This document shows, one piece after another, positions 47,500 through 57,494 of a stretch of 64,000 nucleotides of DNA. The translations under genes were made by a program, and so were the position numbers. The first letter of the stretch is position 1; every line of letters starts with the position of its first letter. Below the pieces are notes generated by a model. The model worked only from the letters and a program-made list of their open reading frames with translations, was not told the origin of the DNA and did not search any database. Where the stretch lies: NCBI GenBank assembly GCA_012932865.1, contig SAXG01000055.1:1-64000 (forward strand), written 5' to 3'. This stretch comes from Amylostereum areolatum (taxonomy: Eukaryota; Basidiomycota; Agaricomycetes; Russulales; Stereaceae).

Positions 47500-48240
47500 C
47501 AATGTATCAATGTGAGTATTCTATTCATCATATGAGAGATCAGACCGCTCACAAGGCTCTTGAAGACTCCTGACGTATTCTCTTTGCCCCAGCCCGGAAG
47601 ACTTCATCCGCTGACTGTATATCCGTGAAGGATGCACACATGACAAATGGAACATGATGTGAGCATCCTATTCATCACATAAGAGATCAGCTCACTCATG
47701 GGGCTGTTGAAGGCTTCCAATGTGCTCTCTCCCCCCAACCCAGAAGACTTTGTCCACCGACTGCATGTCTATGAAGGATGCACATACAGCGACTAGAATA
47801 TGGGGTGTGCGTCTTGTTTATCGTGTGAGAGATCAGCTCACTTACGAGGTTGTTAAAAGCTCCTGATGTGTTCTTGTCACCTTACTGCCCTATGCCCGCA
47901 GCACTGGTGGTCACATCCTGCCCGATGGCATCTAACCCTTTGCACCCTCATGGTGTGTGTGTGTCGCTTTGAGGTATGTTATTGACTATCTCGTGAGAGA
48001 TTACTTTGCTCATGGTATTCTAGTCACCCCTAGACATGCTCTAGACAACTCCCAATGTATTCTCTTCTCCCAGTTGCCCCATTCCTGTCCGTCACAACCT
48101 GCCCAACGGCATACGGCCCTTTGCCGACGAATGTGCATCGCTTCGAGGTATGTTCTCTGTTATCGCATGAGAGATCAGTTTGCTCATGGCAGCTCTTGTT
48201 GCCTCTAGACACATGTTTTGTGTCCACCCTTACTAAGAGT
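47500..48240 (+). repeat. Degenerate tandem repeat, ~145-175-bp units
   Basis: The marker GAGAGATCAG with CTCA(T/C) following recurs at about 47535, 47683, 47825, 47990 and 48166. It is accompanied by GACTCC/GCTCC-TGTATTCTCTT-type spacers. Five diverged units stand directly before the Plavaka gene, so they may be subterminal repeats of that transposon. Confidence 0.6.
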
Positions 48241-49423
48241 CGAAATGTGAATTACGGCAACACCAGTCCGATGGAATACCCAGAAGGTGATGGTATATAT
48301 CCCTCAAGATGGTGGCACTTCCCGGTGCAATACATGTGGAATAAATACAGCTCAAGAGCTAGTCCTTGAATGAGTCACCTATTGATGCTGAGGGCCACGC
48401 TTCAACTTTCTCCATTGGTGAAGTTCCTGTTCTGTGTGGTCGATCAAAATACTCCTGGCAGAATGTTCGTCAATACGGTCGTGATGACCTCCCAACTGCA
48501 GCTGCTCCATTGCCCCCACCCCACATAACCCCTGCCCCACTAAATACTGATACAAGTTGTCGTGGTCTACCTGTCTTAGACTCCTCTCGCAACTTATTTG
48601 GAATATTTGCTGATACTTTTCCTCCCATTTCCTCTGCCACAACCCTGAGAAACATGTCCAACCTGCGCACTTGTCATATGCGATAAGTCCGCCCTCTCCT
48701 ATCCCCCTGAAGGCCCCCTCTTCAATCCCCGATAAAATATGCCTTATTCAGGTCTACTGGGTCCTGACCTGAAAACACCACATTCAAATGACACGGTGCC
48801 AACACATAATATATTCCCGTTTCTAAACAAGACGACAAGGCATGTTTGGACCTATTTGGACCTGGTACAAGGAGACCTCCCAAAAATCTTGTAAACATCT
48901 CCATGATCTTTTCACCATCATCGGTCATCCACTATTTCAGCCCGAGGATATAAGCTCTGTTTATTGGAATCACATCCCTACACAGCTCAAGGATGGGCCC
49001 TCCGAGTTCGTCCCAGAGCCAGAGGATGACTTGGAAGAGTGGGACAATATGTCTTTACCTGCTGGCGGCAATAGATGGGTAGCAACACTGGTCTATGTAT
49101 CCATCTCTGCCAAGAACCCAACACCCAAACATAGCTTGGCTAAATACTGCACTGGCAAATTCTTCCATCGACCGCTGGTTGTCAATCATGAACAGTTCCA
49201 CCATAAACCATACGAACTTTGGTGGCAACCAGGTTCTGACAAACTGTCTCAACACCTCCATAGGGAGCTCTATACTTCGGAGGTGTTTCTCAAGGTAAAT
49301 CAAAAACTGCAGGACAGTCCTGCAGAACCAGGATGCACCTGTCCTCGCTATATCATCGCTATGATGTTGGGATTGGATAAAACATATCTGGCACAATTTG
49401 GCAACACAAAACTGTGGCCAAGC

Positions 49424-49972
49424 TACTGTGCCTGGTCAGGAACCTGGACAGCCTGGGTAGCTGGACAGAGGCATCTCACTGTTCTTCTCCTACAACCTCA
49501 TCTACTCTTGTAGCTTCATAAATCATATTTTGTTTGAGATCTCAACAATCTGAAGAGTGTTGAGATATTTGAGGGAGATCTCGTAGATCTGCAAAACTGG
49601 GCAAAATATAACACCTCCAGTTTGAGACCCCCACTGCATAGGAAGTTCATGAGCAATCTACCTCAGATTGACCAGGATCCAATTATAATTTTTTTCTCTC
49701 AATTATACATATTTTGTCTCATTTTTGAATCACCCATTGCAAAGGGTATACTCGGAATGTTCAGGTACCCAGTCAAGCTTGAGTTTAGCCTCCTCCAGAA
49801 AGATTTAAGTACTGTACTTGCCACATGCCATATTCCCTCTACTTTAGCACACAGAAAAATACCTAAGATATATGTCATGCTAAATGCATGTTGTAGAAGT
49901 CATGAGAACCAATGTCAAATATGTAGGATTTTCTAAAGTGTAGGGTGTCCAGCTTCTCGGCCAGGCATAGTA
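49424..49972 (+). mobile_element. MITE, TA-flanked (family S), copy 3, inside Plavaka gene
   Basis: It starts TACTGTGCCTGGTC and ends GGCCAGGCATAGTA, 549 bp. A short internal deletion relative to copies 1 and 2 follows TCTCAACAATCTGAAG. It interrupts the Plavaka frame right after KLWP. Confidence 0.85.
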
Positions 49973-50058
49973 TATGGTGTGAGTCAAAATACTGCCATTG
50001 TCGTCCATCATGCCATCTGTGTGAGAACATTGCGTACTCTGTGTGGGTAGGTCTTTAC

Positions 50059-50267
50059 TGTTGAGAACACAGAAGGACCTTCATTCATAAAGTGAAACAC
50101 AAAGTGGACTGACCGGGGATTGAACCCAGGACCTCCCATATTCTAGAAGGGTGCTCTAACCAACTGAGCTACCTATCCGATAGTGGGAACAGGTTGGTAG
50201 TTGATATAGAGGATATCACTGAGCTCTGATTGTGTGCAACAGGCCAGGGCTTAGCCTTATTTCAACA
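50059..50267 (-). mobile_element. tRNA-bearing LTR-like short element, copy T1
   Basis: The 209-bp unit starts TGTTGA and ends TTTCAACA (TG..CA with inverted ends). A perfect 5-bp duplication TTTAC flanks it (50054-50058 and 50268-50272). A second 209-bp copy at 60885-61093 is about 95% identical and has its own perfect duplication. Size, TG..CA ends and 5-bp duplications fit a solo LTR of a TRIM-like retroelement. The tRNA-like gene occupies a third of it. It lies in the Plavaka gene. Confidence 0.88.
50105..50178 (-). tRNA. tRNA-like gene inside element T1 (apparent anticodon AGA, likely not functional)
   Basis: The minus strand folds as a 74-nt cloverleaf. The acceptor GGATAGG/TCAGTCC has one A-A mismatch. 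The D arm is GCTC..GAGC, with an A box TAGCTCAGTTGG. The anticodon stem CCCTT/ATGGG has a T-T mismatch and the loop is CTAGAAT. The T arm is CTGGG/CCCGG with loop TTCAATC, and the B box is GGTTCAATCCC. A class I body with anticodon AGA does not fit tRNA-Ser, which has a long variable arm, so the anticodon arm has probably drifted. No TTTT terminator follows directly. Confidence 0.8.
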
Positions 50268-50370
50268 TTTACTTACACATTCACATTGAGTGTCTGAAAC
50301 CTGACTAGCTTTGCCACTTGCAGCTGTCTGACAACTTCAAAGAATTTGCAACCGATACAGCAGGGTGGTC

Positions 50371-51025
50371 TAGAGCTCTTCACGAGTGCACTCTTACAGG
50401 TACCTGCAACCTTGAGACAGGTACCTGTGGCTCCAGATCTTATACTCCCACTCTCACGAGTATCAGGCATACAGGTACCTGTGGCACGGATACTCCCACT
50501 CGCGGATACACAGGTATGACAAGTACCTGTTGTTCCTAGAAAATATGATACAAGCAGTAGTAGTGGCCTTCTTAGACTCATCTTGGAAGCTCTGTTAGGT
50601 ATATTGACACTCCATCTTCAAGGCAAGGATAATACTAGTAATATTTAAGTACAGGTAAACATGTATCAGAGTATGATACAACATACCACACAAGGCTTTC
50701 AGCTATATATGTGAGGGGAGGAGAGGAAATAGATGAGAAAGGGGCCACAATAGAAACAATAGTACATAAGGATCTGCAAAAGAGAATGCTTATATCAATC
50801 CAACAGCTATTATCTGTAACTATATCAAGATCAACCCTGCCAAAGTACCTGACAGGTATTTGACAGGTACTTGCACAGGTAACCTATGAGCTCAAAAGTC
50901 ATACTTGTACTCTCACAAGTATCAGGCACACGAGTACTCGTATCCGCGGATGGCAATACCCACGGATGTGCCTTACAGATACTGATACAGGTACTCACGA
51001 GTATAGCCACTCGTGAAGAGCTCTA
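50371..51025 (+). mobile_element. hAT-type MITE, 655-bp family, complete copy inside Plavaka gene
   Basis: It is 655 bp with TAGAGCTCTTCACGAGTG termini and a perfect duplication GGGTGGTC (50363-50370 and 51026-51033). Confidence 0.95.
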
Positions 51026-51322
51026 GGGTGGTCTAAACCCAAAAACTCGGCATTTATGGCCTATTGTCGTTGGAAGCTGTATCATGCCTCAAGATTCTCC
51101 TCGACAATGAGTTTGTTGTAGTGTACGAGCATGGAATTGTGGTTTTGTCCCCAGACAGTGTTGAGCACTGGCTCTACCCTCGCATTTTCACTTGTTTGTC
51201 TAACTATCCTGAAAGGTCCCATAAATCCTTTTTTTCTTGTTCACCCCATTCTAATCTTGTTCTGCAGAGTCCTCCTTGCAACGATCCAAAATAAGGGATG
51301 GTGTCCTTGTCCACGGTGCTAC

Positions 51323-51779
51323 TGTCAGCAATGACAAGTGCAAAGGCACCAAGTTATGACTAAGCTGAATAGACAACAAGGGTGAAGAAGGGGAGCCAAT
51401 CAGATACGGTGACAGGATAGTGAAAGCAAGCAAAGTTGGTAGAATTGACTAGCTTGAGATAGGGAATATGTACAGCGAGAGCAAGCCTTATATACATGAG
51501 AGGAGAGAGACTTAGGTAAGCAACCAATACATGGCGATCAGTAAGCAGACCAAGTAGAAGTAAGTAGACGTATGTAAAAGAGCATAGTATGAGTCAGTAT
51601 TATACAGTATGAGTCAATAGAAAGGTGTCAGACCCAGGCTGAGATGAATCATGTGGGCCCGCGCGGGATATGGATGAACCGGGTCTAGGCCGAAGTGGAG
51701 CCAGACTGGTGATAAGTCGATAAGTCCTAAAGCGTGTAACTGATGTAAAGTAAAAGAAAATTATAGACTGTTCATGACA
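51323..51779 (-). mobile_element. Solo LTR, family A, inside Plavaka gene
   Basis: It starts TGTCAGCA and ends TTCATGACA, 457 bp, homologous to 2637-3086. A perfect 5-bp duplication GCTAC flanks it (51318-51322 and 51780-51784). Without it the Plavaka frame reads straight from CPCPRC into the next segment. It is written here in the same orientation as 2637-3086. Confidence 0.93.
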
Positions 51780-52043
51780 GCTACGTGCAGATGGAGGACA
51801 CACACAAGCTTGGAATGGAGGAAGATATGGCTTTCCGAATGCACATGCAACACATAGAGGGCAAGCCATATGGAAGGCTATTGCGGAAGTGCAGCAGTTA
51901 ATATACAAGAAGAGATCAGGAGTATCAAGTGCTGCTGTCAAGTGACTCCTCCAAGCAAAGTCATGGGTACCAACAGAGGTGAGGAGGTTGTGTTCCAATG
52001 TATCATACAGTTTGTCTGCTGACAACTACCACGTGTATCTCAG

Positions 52044-52257
52044 TGTCAGAAACGCAGTTTATGAGACCGAAGGAGCCGCCTAAGTCGCGACGATGGGAGG
52101 AGCAAGAAGAAATAATAGATTCGGGAGTGCCGGGGTCTAGGGTAGTGTAACATGCGCTACAGTACCGTATGATGAGATAGACAGTCTAGAGAAAAGGGAA
52201 GAGAAACACTGTCCTTATATACAAGTGGGAACAATGGTGCGATGCAATGCGATAGTG
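52044..52257 (-). mobile_element. LTR fragment of the Ty3 chromovirus family
   Basis: TGTCAGAAAC..ACTGTCCTTATATAC matches the reverse complement of the right half of the Ty3 LTR at 41217-41639. It breaks off after GATAGTG. Confidence 0.85.
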
Positions 52258-52265
52258 GGGCCTCT

Positions 52266-52428
52266 GCATTAACGCATGCCAAGGATGCTATTACTGAGTT
52301 CCACCACCTCCATCCCAATGCCCTATGATCACTAAAATCATTGGGTCTGACCCAGGCCAAATTCCTTGCATCTACAATGGACAACGAACTCGCGCTCCCG
52401 GCGAAAGCACACCTTAAAGAGGGAGTAA
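52266..52428 (+). pseudogene. 3' end of a second, diverged Ty3 chromovirus pol
   Basis: The plus-strand frame (AITEFHHLHPNALRSLKS; KFLASTMDNELALPAKAHLK) matches the C-terminal tail after the chromodomain of the element ending at 41284. It is followed by a purine stretch and an LTR start, as in the complete element. Everything upstream is missing. Confidence 0.75.
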
Positions 52429-52804
52429 TGTCACAGATTGCCTCGATCCTTTCCCTTTTCGCTGCATCGTGTTTGGTCACATGACTCCATGTCTCTATTT
52501 TCCATCACATGAGGTCGTCAACCTGACTCCTCTTATCTTTTCATCTATAACATTATCACTCTGGACCCCGTCCTCCTCCTTTTCTTTATTGTTCTCTCCC
52601 GCTTGCACCATTATCACATCATTGATCCTGTACATATATAAGGCTCTCCTCTGCGTCTCTTTTCCCTAGATTGTCCTCTTCATTCCTCATGTACTGCTTT
52701 GGCCCTATGCCTGGACTTGGACCCTCTCTTGCCAATTCATCCTCTTTCTTCTCTCTCTTCGAGTGACTTGGGTGATCTGCCAGTTGCTGGACCAATTCCT
52801 AACA
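52429..52804 (+). repeat. 3' LTR of the diverged Ty3 element
   Basis: It starts TGTCACAG, contains TATATAAGG near 52635, and ends CCTAACA. It is similar in layout but well diverged from the LTR at 41217. The right end is approximate. Confidence 0.65.
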
Positions 52805-53351
52805 ATGTCATTTATAAAGACATTCGGGCCCTCAGCTCTGCCAACGTGATAGAATACTAAGTGCTTCTCTTTGACACCGTCATTTCGCCGAGGTCACGGA
52901 TATGCTTAGAATGTGTGGGTGTCATGTCTGCTGACCGCGCACTTTGTACAGTGCCTGCCAGACTTGACTAAGCTGTCAATCAATGTACCAATGTGTAAGA
53001 AAATGTGGCCGACGAACCTGGGAGATGCTCTATAAAAAACAGATGCTACTTTCACAGAACCGAGTTCTATGTCCGGGGAAAAAAATTGACGACAGCATTT
53101 TTCGCAAAGAAGGTTCTTAGTTGCAAAGGAAACTGCCCATGATCTGAGCCTCCTCTCATGAGTGGTGCGAAACGCGCGGAGAGCAGGAACAAATGATACA
53201 CGCAAAGTTTTCCTGCTACTAAGGCCAAAGAGCGGGCAGGCAGAGAGTATTATAATATATTATATTACAGAGGATGTACCTGTCCCTCATCTTTGCACTC
53301 TCAGCCCGAATACCATGTACTCTTAGCTTGTACACTGTTATTCTCTCCGTC
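52805..53351. other. No recognised gene; upstream of the next pseudogene
   Basis: Short frames only. A TATAATATATTATATT stretch at about 53249-53265 could serve as a promoter for the gene starting at 53352. Confidence 0.35.
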
Positions 53352-55850
53352 ATGACTTGGACGTTGCCAGAGCAGCGCACCCTTCTTCAAAGCCTCGTTC
53401 CTCTGTATCGCGAATATCAGTCAAAAGCAACAACCCTGGACTTCTGGCCAATCATCTTTTCCAAGTTCTTTGGCGCATACCTGGAGCTGGATGAGATGTC
53501 GCCAGCCTTCGAGCCTTCCAAGGTTCCCAGGAAGAAGAAAGGCCATCCAAAGAAGGGGAAAAAGGCCTCCAGCAATGACTCAGATAAGGTCTCCAACATG
53601 CGGGAGGTATGTCGCAAATATCGAGATCGTATGTAAGATACGGCTAATACAAGGGCGTCAGTGTTTGCACCAGTGGTACAATAATAATCGCCTCACCACT
53701 CAAGAGGGTGGAGGCTCGACCTACAGTAGCCGGAAGGTTTTGAACCTGACGGGCAAGTCGACATGTCGCCCTCTCATATCGCAAGTCTATCAGTATCTCT
53801 TTTACCCAAAATACAAAGCCCAGATCGACGCAGCCTACGCCAAGCATAAGGCCAAGTTGGCTCCTGATGAGCAACCTCAGGCCATGGTTGCTTTCCAAAA
53901 TGTGCACATGGCCGAGCTTTTTTAGGTAGCTCCAGTGTCAGAGAGGAATGCCATCTTGAAGGAGTGGATGAGCGATTTGGGCGATGATGCCGACGATGCC
54001 AAATCCGACAGCGGCAAGCCCAATGCCTTCTCACATGTGCAATTGAAGGAGTTTGACGAGTAAGTAATTCTCATAGCGATGTCAACATGATGCTTACCAC
54101 CGTACCTCTAAGAAACATTGAAATGCTTCTCAGGACCATTCTCATCTTGATGCGCGAGATACGGTGACAGACAGGATGGGTTGCGAGCATTACACTCGGT
54201 GGTCTGAAGCCGAGTAAGGAGGGGAAACTGGTATCTTATTTGTAAGTTGATATTGTCTAGTTCATATTCAATGCTGAAATTATACCTTCTCGTAGGGTGC
54301 ACACCAAGCTCGAGGACAGTGATACCTTTGGCAGCTGGTACAAGGAGTTTGGGAGTTCAATAAATGAGCCGTTCATCAAGTTTCTAGAGAGAGTTTTTCG
54401 TGAGTCGATTTGGTGAATTCAATTGACAATTTCCTCACCTTATTACATCTAGCTCTCACCGCTCATCAGGAGTACAGCTTGATGCGTGCTTCGGCCCCCA
54501 AGCCTGTTGGCACTTCGGCTAACATGAATGAGGCTCGAGTTCCTATGGCCCAGGCCTCGATTCTGGGCACCAACCCAGACTCCGCTACCTCACTCTCGTC
54601 TTCCCAATGTGTCGACGAAAATACCCCTTCTTCCATCCCGTTCCCTGACACGCCAGGATCAACCCACAGCCCCAGCCAAGGGTCCTCCGGTGATTCTTGG
54701 GCCACCCTTTCTTCCTTATCAAATGTCCCTGCTACCTCCAACCAGGATTTGTCAGCATCTGTCGTCCAGGCCCCAGTCCCTGTGCCCGTTTCAAGTAACA
54801 GCGAGTCTGTAAATGGTCAGAACCAGTCCACATCTACCGGAGGGCAGCGACTCACTGCATATGAGCACAAAGTCCTAGGTCCTCTTGCTCCGAAGCCCAA
54901 GGAAAAGCAGACTCAGCACCATCGACCCAAAGGTGTCAACAAGCTGGTCTTGCCGACATTCAGACCCAGGATAGCGAAGTTGATGAAGATTTTGAAATGG
55001 ACGAAGGCCCATCTAAGGTAGATTGCTCAGAGAAGAGCGTCATTGAGATGTCCCAGATGTTCATTCCACAAAAGGGGTCTGTCGTCGGAGAGAAGCACAT
55101 CAATGACATAGAGAAGCCTGCCGTCGAGAAACCCGCCACCATGAGAAGCCCGCCATTGAGGAGCCTGCCGTTGAGGAGCCCGCCGTCAAGGAGCGTACCT
55201 TTGAGGAAGGCCGCATCAATGGAGATGTCCGTATAGTTGAAGTTGAAGATGTCCATATGGAGGTTGCCATTGAGAAGAAGGCAGATGTCAACGGGATAGA
55301 TGTAGTTCAAGAGCGCATTATTGGGGTAGGTGCTGACTGGGCTCTGGTCAAGTGTGCAAAGGTGGCGGTGATCGGCGCTGTTGACCTTCCAGACTAGATC
55401 TCGGTTGTCAAGAAATGTCTTGCTTGAGACACTGTTAGCCGGGACAAAGGTATGTCATCTGATAGTATATTTTGTACATCCACTCACATATTTTAGGAGT
55501 CAAAACATAACCTCAAGGCCGCCAAACATCTTACTGAGATCGGCAAGTGGTTGAAATGCAAGCGCATTTTGGAGAAGCCTCCGACCATCAAGAATGTCGA
55601 TGATTTTTCCGACGCCTTTCGTGCATGGTGGACCTCACTGCAACCCAAGTAGTGTGGCGAGGAGTGGCCGTTGGTGCGTGTGTTCAAGGCTGATGAAGAG
55701 TGGGATGAACTGGCTCATGGGGGCCCCAACGGGATCATGATTGTTGTCCTCCTTCTCGCTTGGTAGGGTGCGCAGGCCAAGGAAGGATCTGAGAAGCATA
55801 AGATGGAATCCGCCTTGGGCGACATGGAATGGACCCTTGGCCAGGTAATC
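53352..55850 (+). pseudogene. Multi-exon hypothetical protein of an expanded Agaricomycete family, many stops
   Basis: The ATG at 53352 opens MTWTLPEQRTLLQSLVPLYR in exon 53352-53606. Later exons include WYNNNRLTTQEGG and VLNLTGKSTCRPL (from 53662), VQLKEFDE, then LRTILILMREIR (about 54115), and VHTKLEDSDTFGSWYKEFGS. A Ser/Pro-rich region near 54470-54900 and an acidic repetitive part (EEPAVEEPAVKE) follow. The last part, near 55500-55850, has LTEIGKWLKCKRILEKPP, AFRAWWTSLQPK and NGIMIVVLLLAW, which I recall as a signature of an uncharacterised mushroom gene family. Stops include TAG at about 53922, TGA near 54166 and TAG at two Trp-like sites near 55650 and 55765. Frame changes also occur. 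No function is known. Confidence 0.6.
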
Positions 55851-56139
55851 GTATCTCTGCGAGCCCATTCAGTGACATTGTCTGATATATGTGATGTACC
55901 CGAAGTTGACAAAGTCCCTTTCGAAACGGGTCACCCGCACTCGCCCGCATCCTGACCACCGCCCGTTTCCAATGGTCCGCCTACACTGGCGGAGGACTCG
56001 CCCACACCGTGTAATGCGGAGTATATGTGAGGGGTGACTTGATGGCCCGGATCATTGACAGAGGACAATGTCCAGTCCAGCCGTACTGTTTGATACGCCT
56101 CGTGGAGGAGCCATCTTAGGAGTCCTGCACGATGTTTCC
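55851..56139. other. No recognised gene
   Basis: A short spacer between the pseudogene and the minisatellite. Only small frames are present. Confidence 0.4.
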
Positions 56140-57340
56140 TTTGATATGGCCGCACGTACCATATCTTGGATCTACGCCTGGGACGAGCCCTGAACTACCA
56201 CACATCCGTTGCTCTCAGTCCGGCCGGAAGAGTCAACCGGTGCGATGCCTTTTCTCTCGATACGGCCAAACAAAAGGTGATAGAGCCTGCTCCCATTCCC
56301 TTCAATGCAGCCACACGATGGTCTGATCACACGCGGTCGGTGCCTTTGATGCGGGCACACGAGGGCCCGCAGACCTACATCCATTATCTTCAATGCGGGC
56401 ACACGACCGGCTGCATCACAGACTCTCGTTTCACTCGATGCAGCCGCACGGAAGATCTCTGAGTGCACTGCCGTTGCTCTGGATACGGCTGCCGCACGTC
56501 TGTTTGTTGCGAGGCGGCCACACGAACGATTTTGCGCCCGACTGCCTTTCCACTTGATGCGGCCGCACAACGAGGGACCTTGTAACCCCTACCATTCCAC
56601 TTGATGCGGCAGCATGACCAGTTACTGGGCTGCCTCCCGCTCCACACGATGCGGCCGCAGATGGATCTATGAGTCAGCTCCCGTTTCACTTGATACAGCC
56701 GCAGGAGGGACCAGCTGTTGCGTCTCCATTGATCTCGATGTAGCCGCAGACTGAATTTTCTGAGCCGCCTCCATTCCACTTGGTGCGGCCGCAGAGTGAA
56801 TTTCTGGAGTTGCTCCCATTGCACTTGATGCGGCCGCATGATGCACCTTTTGAGCCAGTTCTGTTTCACTCGATGCGGCCGCACGTGTATCTGGGGGTCA
56901 GCTCCCGTTCCACTTGATGCGGCCGCAGGAGGGACCCGTTGTCGTGTCTCCGTTGCTCCCATTGCACTTGATGCGGCCGCATGATGCACCTTTTGAGCCA
57001 GTTCTGTTTCACTCGATGCGGCCGCACGTGTATCTGGGGGTCAGCTCCCGTTCCACTTGATGCGGCCGCAGGAGGGACCCGTTGCCGTGTCTCCGTTGCT
57101 CTCGATGCGGCCGCACGAGGAACTAGCTGCTGCATCTCTGTTGCTCTCAAATCGGCCGCATGGGAATGTGTAGGTCTGCCTCCGTTCCACTCGATGCGGC
57201 CGTACTGTGCATCTGCAGATCCTGTTCTGTTTTGCTCAATGCGGCTGCACACAGCACCATCTGCCGTATGTCTGTTGCTCTCAATGCGGCCGGATAGCGA
57301 CTTGCCTGGAACCCCTTCCTCCCTCTCGATCCGGCTGCAC
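56140..57340 (+). repeat. Minisatellite with ~44-bp units centred on GCGGCCGC
   Basis: About 27 diverged units recur every 42-48 bp, each with a variant of GATGCGGCCGCA. Around ten units keep the exact palindrome GCGGCCGC. Outer units on the left are most degenerate. A higher-order copy of 143 bp (three units) is almost perfectly duplicated, starting at about 56821 and 56964. Since 44 is not a multiple of three, the long open frames here are side effects. Confidence 0.88.
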
Positions 57341-57494
57341 CAGGGGTCCCTGGGTACACTCCCATTCCCCTACCTGTAGCCGCTCCCTGGGTCCTTCTCT
57401 TATCGCCGTGGCCGTCAACGCGAGTGCGGAGAAAAGAACAAATCGGATTGCGGGGGTGGGATAGAGACCAAAGACTTTCATACATTTTCCTCCT

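Larger units (their letters stand above)
48366..52043 (+). pseudogene. Plavaka-type DNA transposase gene, broken and nested with four elements
   Basis: Plavaka is a DNA transposon group of Agaricomycetes. Ordered pieces are visible. N-terminal parts include SSRNLFGIFADTFPP and FGPIWTWYKETSQKSCKHL. Then come PYELWWQPG, ELYTSEVFLKVNQKLQDSP and FGNTKLWP up to 49423. SKY plus CRPSCHLCENIAY follows 49972. DNFKEFATDTAGW precedes 50371, then DNEFVVVYEHGIVVLSPDSV, YPRIFT and NKGWCPCPRC up to 51322. IYKKRSGVSSAAVK and SWVPTE lie after 51779. Between them sit a TA MITE, a tRNA-bearing element, a hAT MITE and a solo LTR. Stops and frameshifts also occur. The catalytic C-terminal part is missing; an LTR fragment starts at 52044. 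Confidence 0.8.

Noticed and set aside
50105..50178. A normal single-copy tRNA-Ser gene
   Set aside because: The anticodon reads AGA, but there is no long variable arm, two stem mismatches are present, and the sequence is part of a 209-bp mobile repeat with two copies.
56390..57252. Long minus-strand frames with repeated PHRVK/AAASSGTG motifs
   Set aside because: They lie in the 44-bp minisatellite. The unit is not a multiple of three and the frames change phase between units, so they are not a repeat protein gene.
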